This document shows, piece by piece, positions 23,152 to 33,853 of a stretch of 64,000 nt of DNA (within the stretch, counting starts at the first letter, position 1; each line of letters starts with the position of its first letter). Both the position numbers and the translations under genes were made by a program. This DNA is from Jaltomata sinuosa (taxonomy: Eukaryota > Streptophyta > Magnoliopsida > Solanales > Solanaceae): assembly GCA_003996215.1 (NCBI GenBank), contig QJPP01005210.1, positions 36,782 to 100,781 of the forward strand, read 5' to 3'. The notes beneath the pieces are model-generated. The model searched no databases. It had not been told where the DNA came from and saw only the letters and a list, made by a program, of their open reading frames with translations.

Positions 23152-24670
23152 GGTTCATCGTTACAGGTAAATATTTTGTGCCATGTTTTAGGTTACAGTA
23201 CTTCCGAGTTGGGATTTGAAAATTTTGGACTAGGCTAGCCTCGGCCGAAATTGGAGCAAGGTATAGTCCAGGACAATTTGATGTCTCAATTTGAGCTAGT
23301 TTTTTGTGTAGCTAAGACATAAAGGAGTCCGAAGGAATTTTTGGAATCGAATTCAGATAACCAGAGATCCCAGAATCGAAGTTGACGCGAAGGGGTAATT
23401 CTAGAAAGTCGGGGATTCAAGGTGCATTGTAAAATAGGGTCTTTTCAGGAATTTTTTCGACATTTTATCTGTGATGAGCACTACCGCTCTGCCATGGCAA
23501 CCTCTAATATAGCGGAACAATTATCGCTATAGCAGAAGTTGAAATGGTCAACCTCCGCCATAGAAGTTGACTCCGCTACGACGGTACCACTATAGCAGAA
23601 TGGGGACCGCTATAGCCGAGCAACGAGACCAGAAAACCTAGAAATGGGTTTTTAATTTCATTCTCTTCCCTTCAGCACAAAAAATAGATGATATATGAGC
23701 GGCATAGTACCACGTAGGAAGCTTCCGCGATGGAGTTTAGGTTAGTAGAACTCCGGGTGTAGAGGAAGAAGGGGTCGCCATGGTGGGATCTGGTCTTATT
23801 TTTTTTCTTGTTAGTACAGTCGCTCCGGTGTTTCGATGAGGCCCCTAATTTCTTACGCACTAGGGGAGGGGTAATCTAGTTGCCTTGTGTAGCTCGAAAG
23901 AAGGGATTACTTGACAGAGTGGAAGTGAATTAAATTTTGGTTGAGTTGGGCATTCCAAGGTATTCGACAGTTTTGGTGGTTTGCATAATGTTAGATTAAC
24001 GCTGTCATGATAGAGCGTCGAGGTTCAGAGGGCAGGCTCCTTGTTCTCTTTCTACCTTAGAGATCGTTTGGGGATCAACGATGGGTAAATTGGTATCTGT
24101 TGTACCGATCGAGTTCGTCACTATGGGTAAACATTTTGTGCCAAGTTTTGGGTTAGAATATTTCCAAGTTGGTAGTTCAAAATTTTGGGCTAGCCTAGGC
24201 TAGGCTAGAATTTGAACGAGGTATAGTCCAGGGTAATCCAGGTAAGGATTGGGTTTGATGTCTCGATTTGAGCTAATTTTTCTGTGTAGCTAAGACATAA
24301 AGGAGTCCGGGGGATATTTCAGAATCGAATTCGGATAAGTAGAGCTCTCGAAATCGAGGTTGATGCGAAGGGGTTATTCCGCAACATCGTGGCTTCAAGG
24401 TGCGTTGTAAAAAGGGTTCTTTTCAGGGATTTTTTCAACATTTTATCCGTGATGAGCGCTACCACTCTGCCAAAGCGACCTCTACTATAGCGGAATAATT
24501 ACTGCTATAGCGGAAGTCAAGATGGTCAACCTCCGCCATAACGATTGACTCCGATACGGCGGTACCCATATAGTGGAATGGGGACCGCTATAGCGGATAA
24601 ACGGGACCAGAAAACTCAGAAATGGTTTTTTTAATTTCATTCTCTTCCCTTCAGCCCCAAAAACAGATGA
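23152..24670 (+). repeat. tandem duplication inside the solo LTR
   Basis: Copy 1 is 23152-23690 and copy 2 is 24111-24670. Both run from TTTTGTGCCA(T/A)GTTTT through GGTATAGTCCAGG and the CGCTATAGCGG motif block to CTCTTCCCTTCAG. Copy 2 has an extra stretch of about 26 bp near 24235. The duplication carries the putative promoter, so the LTR has two. Confidence 0.85.
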
Positions 24671-25380
24671 GAGCTATTCCAAAAACCCTCCTAGGCTACT
24701 CCAAGGCTTGGGAGCCATGGGGAGGAGGGATTCCAGCAAAAGGAATGTGAAACCATGGATTCAGGCCTATAGAATCATCAGGGAATGCCTTCATGGAGCA
24801 TGAATGGGCATGAAACAGCTGCTTGGCATCCAAGTAGGCTAGGTTTCTTCCCAAGAGTAGATTGATCATTTTTATTTCCTAATATTGTGTAGAGTGAAAG
24901 GGAGAATCCATGATTAGGCCTTCGGGCATAGAGTCTGACGGATTCAATATTGTTTATGTGTGAATTAGGAATTGGATGGATTGAAGTGTTGGTTTTATGA
25001 TACATATAATGTGGATATTTATTGTTTTGGTAGAATAAAATGATAGGCTCAGGGACTGGAATGTCGGGAAGGTTCGGGGAACCGGGAGAATGCTTAGGAA
25101 CTACGGGTAATAAAAATAGGAAACTCCTAGATAAGGTTTCGGGAATGTAAATGTCATGTGATATAGTTGTTGGTTTTACTAAGGCTAAGGGGAGGTGTTC
25201 CCACTCTGTGTTTGGTGTTGGATAAAGTCTCGAGAATCACGTAGTTGCTAAATTATGCTAAGAAAGGAAATCGTTCATTATATGTCAGTAAGGGGAAATG
25301 GGTTGATCCTCGGACCAAGGTTGTGCTAAGTCATCCACCCGGGGAGGGGTAGGTAATGGTTAACGATTCCTATAAATATT

Positions 25381-25572
25381 GTATGTTGTGTACTCTTATC
25401 TAAGTCCTTGTATGAGATACATTGCTTATGAAATTGCTAGGAATGTATGTTGTGTACTCTTATCTAAGTGCATGTATGAGATACATTACTTAGAGAACTG
25501 TTAGGAATGTATGTTGTGTTCTCTTATCTAAGTGTTTGTATGAGATACATTGCTTAGGGATTGTTAGGAATG
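25381..25572. repeat. minisatellite, 3 x 64 bp
   Basis: Units start at 25381, 25445 and 25509, each beginning GTATGTTGTGT and containing CTCTTATCTAAGT and TATGAGATACATT. They differ from each other at a handful of positions. Confidence 0.9.
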
Positions 25573-25672
25573 TCTAAGAGTTCTGTATTACAGTCTGTGA
25601 ATTGAACTGTGTGTTGCTTGTTGGTTTACAAGTTGATTATTTATTGTTGTGACTATGGATTGATTGACATTC

Positions 25673-25820
25673 GGTTGGCTCGGGTACCAAGCCTGGTATG
25701 GGTATAACAAATGGTTGGCTCAGGTACCACACCTGGTACGGGTATAACAAATGTTGGCTCGGGTACCACGCCTAGTACGGGAATTCTAACGGTTGGTTCA
25801 GGTACCACGCCTGGTACAGG
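25673..25820. repeat. minisatellite, ~4 x 38-40 bp
   Basis: Units start at 25673, 25713, 25753 and 25791, each with GGTTGGCTCGGGTACCA and CCTGGTACGGG. The last unit is partial. Confidence 0.9.
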
Positions 25821-25926
25821 TTTACTTTACTGCATCATTTCATTGATATTGTTGCATTGTGTTTATTAGTGTTGGTTGCATGAGTGGACCAGGCTGTGTT
25901 TATAAATTGTTATATTATATTATGCT

Positions 25927-26370
25927 TTTTGTCTTGGTGTATGCCGGGTAATTATATTTTGAGTTTTGTCTTGGTGTAGGCCGGGTTGTGATATCATGTT
26001 ATGAGTTTGGTCTTGGGGTAGGACGGGTTGTTATATCATGTTATGAGTTTGGTCTTGGTGTAGGCCGGGTTGTTATATCATGTTATGAGTTTGGTCTTGG
26101 TGTAGGCCGGGTTGTTATGTCATGTTATTAGTTGGTCTTGGTGTAGGCCGGGTTGTTATATCATGTTATGAGTTTGGTCTTGGTGTAGGACGGGTTGTTA
26201 TATCATATTATTAGTTGATCTTGGTGTAGGTCGGGTTGTTATATCATGTTATGAGTTTTGTCTTGGTGTAGGCCGGGTTGTCATATCATGTTATGAGTTT
26301 TGTCTTGGTATAGGTCGGGTTGTTATATCATGTTATTAGTTGGTGTTGGTGTAGACCGGGTTGTCATGTT
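25927..26370. repeat. minisatellite, ~11 x 40-42 bp
   Basis: About eleven units of TCTTGGTGTAGGCCGGGTTG followed by TTATATCATGTTATGAG, alternating between slightly longer and shorter forms. A stray unit lies at 26503-26525. Confidence 0.9.
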
Positions 26371-27476
26371 AACACCTAGATGTGTTAGGGGGATCCGGGT
26401 GAGTCCGGACTATGTAAAAGAGGTTATAAGTTCACAATTTGTTGGCATTAAGTGTACTAATGCCGATCAAGGATTATTTGTGGTTAATAAGCGAAGGATG
26501 GGTCTTGGAGTAGACCGGGTAGCCTGTTGAACAAATAGGTGTGGTTAGAGAATCCTTGAAGGGTCTGAGTTTCGGGATGAGAAAGGTATTTAGATATAAC
26601 TTTGTTGTTGTCATTGACTGTGTCAATGGTTGCTAGTTTAATTTCATGTGACTGGTAAATTGGGAGTAAGATTGAAAGTCTGGGGTTGGAGTTGTTGGTT
26701 GTTATAACCAGGATGAAAATTTGTCCTAGAGGTCCGTGAAGGGTCCGGACACTGGTAAGTAATACCACGTGTATAGGTGGTTTGGTTGGGCAGTTAGTCG
26801 GTCTAAGTCTGAATGTCTAGTCAAGGCGGTTGACTTGGGTAAGGAAATGGTAGTCCGGGCATGGACATTGATATTGGTTAAGGTCAAGGTGACTTGGTAA
26901 GTCTAAAGGTTAAGAAGGTCGGTTCTAAAAGGGGGAATTGATAAAAGTGATGTTGAAAGAAGTGGAGCATTTACATTGTGCATTTTATCTTGATTTTTAT
27001 ATGATGGTAGGAGTGAATTTGGATCAGCCGATGATGCCAACCAGTACGTGTGTTGGTACTGATTCTACTCTTGCTATACCTTTTGGGTATAGTCTGGTTG
27101 CAGGGTTGGTGATATTTCACAGGTTCAGGATTGCGGTGATATTCCAGAAACTCGTACTTCCTTCTATGGTGGGAGCTGTGTCCATTTTATGTTATAAGCT
27201 CATCTTGTAAAAGCTCTTTTACCGGCTTAGACTAGGTTCTGGGGAGGGTGTTTATATTGTTAATAAATTTCCGCAAATTTTAAAGGTTGTGTAATTTTCG
27301 AAAGCTGTTGTATAAAGATTTTCCAAACATATGTAAAGGGATTCCTCATATATTAAGGGACTTATTTAACGGTTTATATTATTTTTCACATTGCCTGTTG
27401 GTTCGGGTGGTAAGGGTTCTCCTATCTAGGTTTATTAGAGTAGGTGCCCCCACGGCCCGTAAGTTGGGTCGTGACA

Positions 27477-27629
27477 AGTATATTACTATTAGTTATACAT
27501 AAGTTGAACAATTGTACCAAAGAAAGAACTAGTAATACACAAAGTTAACACATGCATTATTTTTTCTAATACTTTCTACAAAACAACATCTAACAAGATA
27601 TTTTTATATTTAATAGCAACTTAAATATA
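27477..27629. repeat. right part of the split MITE-like unit, with target duplication
   Basis: AGTAT (27477-27481) is the right duplication of the solo LTR. The following sequence (ATTAGTTATACATAAGTTGAA, TAGTAATACACAAAG, TTTTTTCTAATAC) matches 22995-23080 and so completes the unit interrupted at 23140. CAACTTAAATATA at 27617-27629 is the left target duplication of the LINE. Confidence 0.8.
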
Positions 27630-29469
27630 ACAACAACATACCCAGTATATTCCCACAAAGTGGGGTATGGGGAGGGTAGGATGTACGCAAACCATACCTT
27701 TACCCCAGAATGAAGTAAAGAGGTTGTTTTCTGATAGACCCTCAGCTCTAAGCAATCCAGGAGATAAAACCAATAAACAAAACAATAGATAAACACAAAA
27801 CTATACTACAACAAAATAAATTAAAAATCTAACTACACAGGGCACTAGTAAGTAGCCAGCGCATACGAACAAAAGCTACAAGCGTAGCCTTTCACTACTA
27901 AAAAGACAACAAAACCCCGCACTTCTTCCTACAAAGAAACCAACCAACCTACTAACATACTACCCTAATCTGAGCCCTCCACACCTTCCTATCTAAGGTC
28001 ATGTCCTCGGTAAGCTGCAAATGCACCAAATCTCGCCTAATCACCTCTCTCCAATATTTCTTCGGTCTACCACGACCTCTCGTAAACCCATCCATAGCCA
28101 GCCTCTCACACTGTCGCACAGGGGCCTCTGTGCCTCTCCTCATCACATGACCAAACCATCGCAACCTCACTTCCCGCATCTTATCATCCACGGAAGACAC
28201 TCCCACCTTCTCTCGAATATCCGCATTCCTAAGCCTATCCCTCCTAGTAAACCCACACATCCAGCGCAACATCCTCATCTCAGCCACCTTCATCTTCTGA
28301 ACATGAAAGTTCTTGACCGGCCAACACTCCGCCCCATACAATATAGCCGGTCTAAGTGCTACTCTGTAGAACTTGCCTTTCAGTTTGAGAGGCACCTTTT
28401 TATCACACAAGACCCCGGATGCGAGCTGCCATTTCATCCACCCTGCACCAATACGATGGGTCACATCCTCGTCGATCTCACCATTACCCTGGATAATAGA
28501 CCCAAGGTACTTGAAGCTATCTCTTTTCTGGATGACATGCGTGTCAAGACTCACTTCCACGTCGGTCACATATGTCACCTCACTGAACTTGCACTCCACA
28601 TATTCCGTCTTGGTCCTGCTCAACCTAAACCCTTTAGATTCCAGGGTCTTTCTCCAAATCTCCAATTTGTCGTTAACTCCTTTGCGGGTCTCCTCAATCA
28701 AAACTAAGTCGTCCGCAAATAACATACACCAGGGCACCTCGCCTTGAATTTGTCGTGTCAACACATCCATCACAAAGGCAAATAAAAAGAGACTAAGGGA
28801 GGATCCCTAGTGCAATCCCATCCCCACAGGGAAATGCTCTGAATCATCCCCCGCTGACCTAACTAGAGTCTTTGCTCCATCGTACATGTCCCTAATCACC
28901 TTAGTATATGCCATGGGTACCCACCTGACCTCCAAGCACCTCCAAAGAACCTCCCTGGGAACTCTGTCATAAGCCTTTTCTAGGTCGATAAACACCATAT
29001 GCAAATCCTTTTTCCTCTCCCAATACTGCTCCACCAATCTCCTCACGAGATGAATAGCCTCAGTAGTTGACCGTCCTGGCCTAAAACCGAACTGATTCTC
29101 AGAAATAGTCACAATTCCTCTTAACCTCAACTACAGAACTCTCTCCCAGACCTTCATGGTGTGACTCAACAACTTGATACCCCTATAGTTGTTGCAATTT
29201 TGGATGTCACCCTTATTCTTGTACAATGGAATCATCGTGCTCCATCTCCAAGCTCCGGGCATCTTCGCCATCCTGAAAATAACATTGAACAACCCCGTCA
29301 GCCATTCCATCCCTACGCTGCCCGTACATTTCCAAAAATCCACCGGAATTTCATCAAGTCCGACCGCTCTACCCCTACGCATCCTACGAATAACATCTCT
29401 CACCTCCTCTACCCTAAAACGCCTACAATAGCCATAGTCACAGCGCCTCTCCGAGTGCTCTAACTCTCC
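27630..29469 (-). mobile_element. 5'-truncated RTE-type LINE
   Basis: About 1.84 kb in minus orientation. The 3' end (left) carries the plant RTE tail ending in short TTG-type repeats (TATGTTGTTGTTA). The flanks CAACTTAAATATA (27617-27629) and CAACTTAAGTATA (29470-29482) match at 12 of 13 positions, a target duplication of normal length for a LINE. The 5' truncation falls within the RT domain, as is usual for incomplete reverse transcription. The endonuclease is absent. Confidence 0.9.
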
Positions 29470-29472
29470 CAA
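27952..29472 (-). pseudogene. RTE LINE reverse transcriptase (partial)
   Basis: One frame of about 507 codons with two stops (29131-29133 and 28807-28809). RT blocks in order: GLDEIPVDFWK, WRWSTMIPLYKNKGD, NYRGIKLLSHTMK, QFGFRPGRSTTEA, FIDLEKAYDRVPRE, then the catalytic FADDLVLIEE (at about 28705-28735), then a conserved C-terminal domain with RRWFGHVMRR and GRPKKYWREVIRRDL. The enzyme primes on nicked target DNA to copy LINE RNA. The Asp pair is intact, but the protein lacks its N-terminal endonuclease and is broken by the stops. Confidence 0.92.
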
Positions 29473-29482
29473 CTTAAGTATA

Positions 29483-30950
29483 TACTTTTTAATATACCCT
29501 AGTGAAATGATTTATAGCATGCATAAATATGCATTACTTATTTTAGATTATAAATTTCAATTTTTTTCTTTCATTATTAAATCTTTTTTCCCCTAAATAG
29601 TATCACATAAATTGAGAAGAATAGAATAATAAGATAATGTTTATTTCTTTTGCATAGATTAGTTTATGAACATATGCATCTATTTATATGTTTACCCTAA
29701 AAAAGGTACAGTTAAAATTGTAACATGGGTTAAAGGACCATGGATTGAATTGACGGATGGAACAATAAAATGAATCATGAGATAATAATACAATAATAAA
29801 CTAAATTGATTAAGCAAATATATGAAATAATCTAGCCTAATTAGCCTGAATTCAAAGATGTCCTTACGGAAAACTTCTCCAGAGTGACTTCGTGCTTGAA
29901 AAATAACTAGCACAGAAGGTAAATTTGAATTTTAATTGAGCTAACCCATTGACCGACCAGACTAAACTTTTCCTCTTCTTTTATTTTTAAAACTGCCTCT
30001 CTTCTCCTTCTTCCACCATTTTTTCTCTCAACCTCTCAAAATTCTCTCCCAAAACCTTCCAAAAACCTCTCTACTTTTCCCAAAAAAATTCTTCTCCTCT
30101 CACCCAACTATCTCCCCTGTTACACTAGTGCTGCCATCGTCGTTCTTTCGTGAGGTCTTCTTAGGTCACCATTGTTGATGTCCAAAAAGTTTTAATTTTC
30201 ACTCCTCCCTTTGTAATCTTCACTTGTGGTAAGTTCCCTAATGTTAAATACTTGTTTTTATGAAGGTTCGGAACTCATATTGTGAAGCATGCTTAATAGA
30301 ATTACCATGTTGATTTTGGGTGAGATCCAAAAATTTTGGGTCCCCAATTTTGAATTGTATTGATGATATTGCATTGTGTCAACTTTGTAGAACCTAAATT
30401 TTGTTAATGCATATTGATTGGTAGTAATTTTTAGCCATGAAATCTGTGTTAGGGTGAAGTCTGAGTAACCGACTCGTGACTAACGAATGATTTGGCTTGA
30501 TGGTAGATTGGGTGACATTGTTCTTAAGGGAAAATCATCGATTGTCATGAGGTTTTGATTGAAAATTTACTCTTGAGGCTGAATTTTGTTGATTCTATAC
30601 CCATGATTCTTGTTGAGCATTATATTTGGGGTTTATGATCTTGTGCGGGGAGTGGGTTAATTGTTGCTAAAATTGTTGGTTCCCATTGTTGCAAGTGAGG
30701 GATTTATGTTTCCAATGATAGAGGGGGTAATGTCTATCTTAAGGGAAGTCATTGAGTTCCTTTCTTGCTTATTGTTGTGTTAATGGAAATACGGGGAAGT
30801 TTGAGTACCCGGAAGTTGTGTTCATGATATACCTTGTCCCAGTAGTTTAGTGTTGATTGGTTTGCTGCGTGGTGCCAAGTGATTAAGCACACTTTCTCTA
30901 TGGATTATATTCGTAACTTACAAGAACACAAGGAACCTAAAATTCTAATT
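29483..30950. other. unassigned non-coding DNA with a pyrimidine-rich leader-like stretch
   Basis: 29483-29960 is AT-rich and featureless. 29970-30120 is a strongly pyrimidine-rich run (CTCTTCTCCTTCTTCC, CCCAAAACCTTCC) after TTTATTTTTAAAA, reminiscent of the transcription start and leader of a plant LTR or gene. No open frame follows. It could be part of the Tat/Athila-like element to the right. Confidence 0.35.
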
Positions 30951-31210
30951 ATCCCTTTGTGCGCTTCACATACGATGCATATATCTTGACGTGCGGGTCA
31001 CACAAGGCATCGCACTATGTTGAAAAGAAAGATCCAGTCACTGCTTCGAGGGGTGACACCTGGTGCGACATGCACTTCAGATGGTGCAAAACGCACCAGC
31101 TTCGCACCTCGATGCAAAATCCCTGAAAGTTTCCTTTAGCTTGTGCGATGGCACATGCGATGCGCACTCCTTCTGGTGCATTTCGCATGTGGTCCGCACA
31201 AGCCATCAGT
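30951..31210. repeat. GC-rich TGCG/CGCA motif block
   Basis: Repeated short words TGCGAC, GCACC, TTCGCACC and TGCGATGCGCA in both orientations over about 260 bp. The same style of block reappears at 33360-33625 inside the partial LTR. Outside the block the neighbourhood is AT-rich. Confidence 0.6.
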
Positions 31211-33149
31211 CACCTACTTTGATGTTCTATTCCATTTCTTTCCATCATTTGTAATTTGCTAAGTCCTCTTTAGATTATGTTTTGTTTTTATTTTGAGATT
31301 ATTTGTGCCCTCGCCGGGCTTGATATTTGTTGATTGAGATTGTGTTACCGGGTTGGTCTTATATGCCCCATTGTCTTACTACCCGTACTTTGCAAATGCG
31401 CTAATGGCCTACGCCGAGGCTTGTTTTAAAATGAATCATGAGCACGCAAGTTGGATATCGCCTTGTTAATAGTAGTTTAGAAATAAACTCCGAGGGTTTT
31501 CTTAATACCACGGTTCTTTTCCAAGGAGCAAAAGTTTTCTTTATCTTTCTTTTTCTTTTGTTTTTGTGTCGAACTGGGTTGGTGTTTCCCTATGATAGAT
31601 TGAGAGGCGACTTTCTTAAGAGAAAATGCCAAGTTTTAGTTTTAAATTGAGTCCATAGTTGCTTGTCTTGAAATGGGCCCAGCGAAAAATTTATCTTGGC
31701 AAATTATTTTGTAAATAAAAGTAAGAAGGGAAATGAATTTTTGAGGAAAAACATTCTTTTGTCATGACTTCCACAATCTCTCTTTGGCTTTATTGACTCA
31801 CAAATGAGTGTGTAATAAACTCGGAATAGCTTGTCAAAAATTATTTGTCCCAATTGATTTTGAGACTAATGAAAGAACTCTTGTGGCATGATGCCTTCTG
31901 TGGTGAGGCTTTACCTTGATTCTTGTGTATAAGTGTCATCTAGAACTTTCCCCGAATGTGATTCAAGGCGAAATTCTAGGTGTGATGGAGCTTGGAAGAT
32001 GACCTTAGGCCCTTTTTGTTAGCCACTTCGCCCAAATGACTTCCCATTACTACAACCCTAGTGAAACCCTTTGAGATTGTGACCGTTCTTTGGCACTTTG
32101 TTAACACCTTGACCTTTTTGGAACCTCTATCTTGGCACCCATCCTCCCTAATTGCTTGAAAATGAAATGTAGGCTAAAAGCCTAAGTTTTGTGGGGGGAT
32201 GAAGAATAACATAGGCAAATTCCTAAGTTTGGGGGTGTATGTGATCAAATGAGGAGAAGAAAGAAGTGCACTCAAAAAGTGCAAGGTAGAACCTTAGGTT
32301 TGAATTAAAAATTTCCTTCAAAAGTTCAATCCAATGAGCAAAATGAAAGGCAAAAATAGGTGCTACCAAACAAAGGCGATACAAGGAATTTGAATGATCA
32401 TGATTAAAAAGGAGAAATTTTGGGTTGTGTGAGGGAGAAATAAGGTGAAGCTGAAATTGAAAACTGTGAGCGGTGTTCGAAATGAGAATAAAGAGCATTA
32501 GGGCGGTATAGTAACTTATACCAAATGAAAATCCTCACCTTAGCCCTAGACAACATCGTAACCCGTAAGTCCTTGGTGATTCCAAGCTTGGCTACCCTAC
32601 ATTAGTAGTGATATACATGAAGGGCAAGCCTATGGTCGACGCATATGCACTTAAACATCCTTGAGAGTGTGAGAGTTTTTTGTTCTCCTATAATCCCGAT
32701 TGTTTGTGAATTAAATGATTGTGAGTGAGATTCTCTCTTGTGGTGAGTGGAATCATGCACTCGAATTGAAACACAAAGTCTCTATTTCAATTGAGCAGAA
32801 TGAATGAGACAAGTTGTGTGGCGAATCTCGAGGAAAACCTTGAAGGTTCATGCCAATGACTTGAGAACTTAAATGTCTTGTTTTGAATGACAAAATTCCC
32901 TTGATATTGAATGAGAAATGAAGTTTTTTTGGAAAAAGTTTTTAAATTGCCAAATGCCATGAGTTTGTGGTGGTTCAAATTGAGATGAGCATCGTAGTTG
33001 AGTCCTTTGTTTGAGTCTTTCGTTTATTATTTTCCTTATATTTTATTTTATAATAGTCTTTTGTTCCTTGATTGATCCTAGAGCATAATTCATTCCTTGC
33101 CTTAGGAGTATCTTGCTTGAGGACAAGCAATAGTTCAAGTTTGGGGATT
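31211..33149 (+). mobile_element. 3' non-coding part of a Tat/Athila-type Ty3/gypsy element
   Basis: No long open frame. It ends with GAGGACAAGCAATAGTTC and AAGTTTGGGGATT (33138-33149), the sequence that precedes the 3' LTR in many plant Tat/Athila-lineage elements and serves as the polypurine tract for plus-strand priming. A second GTTTGGGGG-type tract occurs at 32225-32235. The coding region is absent to the left. Confidence 0.55.
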
Positions 33150-33853
33150 TGATTAGTCTGTAACCTACAAACCTTTTTAGCCTATATCCATGAATTATTG
33201 ATATGTTTTGAATAGATTTAGAGGTTCTTATGGCCTTAATTTCATCATTACTGATTATGGCATGATTATGCAAGTACTTTTGATTAATGATGAAAAACAA
33301 GGAAATGAACCCAAAAGGAACTATAATGGAGTCAAGTGTGAAAGAAGTTGAAAAGATAGAGATTCTCGCCTGAGATGCAGTGCCCGTGCGACACGCACAA
33401 GTCAAGGAGCAAACCGCACCTCCTCTGCATGAAGCTACAAAAGCCACTAAAGAATCTACTAAGGGGTGCGGTCACCGTGCGATGCACACATCCCAAGGTG
33501 TGAACCATACCTCTATAGCACGAAGCCTCCAAGATGAGCTAAAGTAACTGGTCTAACTAAAGACAGTGTGCGACACGCACATCACGACGTGCGGACCGCA
33601 CGTCGCATCGCACACCACCCGAAGGGCAATTTTGTCTTAAATTTTTGTGACGTTTAGGGAAACTATAAAAGGCCAATTTAGGCTCATTTGTAAATAGAAT
33701 GCTTTAGACCTGAATAGTTTTAGAAAGCTTTTCACCTTGAGAACAAGTTTTCCTCTCCAAAGAGAAGAGGGTTTGAATCCATTCTCTTAGTTAACCATTT
33801 GTGTACTCAAATTGAGCTTAGAACTTTAAATTTAGTTTGAATGAAGAGGATTT
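33150..33853 (+). mobile_element. partial 3' LTR of the Tat/Athila-type element
   Basis: Starts TGATTAG directly after the polypurine tract. It contains a block of TGCGACACGCAC-like motifs (33360-33625), then a TATA box (TATAAAA, 33664-33670) and a plausible transcribed leader. It is interrupted at 33853 by the next LTR. The five bases before the break are GATTT; the matching right-hand duplication cannot be seen because that element is truncated. Confidence 0.6.

Larger units (their letters stand above)
23141..27476 (+). mobile_element. 4,336-bp solo LTR (Ty3/gypsy, Tekay/Del-like termini)
   Basis: Starts TGTAATGATC and ends GGGTCGTGACA, the same termini as the other long LTRs here, and is flanked by a perfect 5-bp duplication AGTAT. 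There is no primer-binding site, gag or pol inside, so it is a single LTR left by LTR-LTR recombination. The flanking DNA rejoins into a MITE-like unit whose unbroken paralogue lies at about 22970-23100, which confirms the boundaries. Internally it holds a ~960-bp-spaced duplication of the promoter half and three different minisatellites. Orientation is plus from the termini and the motif block followed by a T-rich TATA-like element. Confidence 0.92.

Noticed and set aside
25381..26370. Possible CRISPR-like array
   Set aside because: Repeats are contiguous, variable minisatellite units without unique spacers, inside a plant LTR.
28021..28747. 228- and 124-codon plus-strand ORFs
   Set aside because: Antisense shadows of the LINE reverse transcriptase, which has clear conserved RT motifs on the minus strand.
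31438..31650. 70-codon hydrophobic ORF
   Set aside because: No homology, sits in the non-coding 3' region of a retrotransposon, and a hydrophobic stretch is expected from T-rich sequence.
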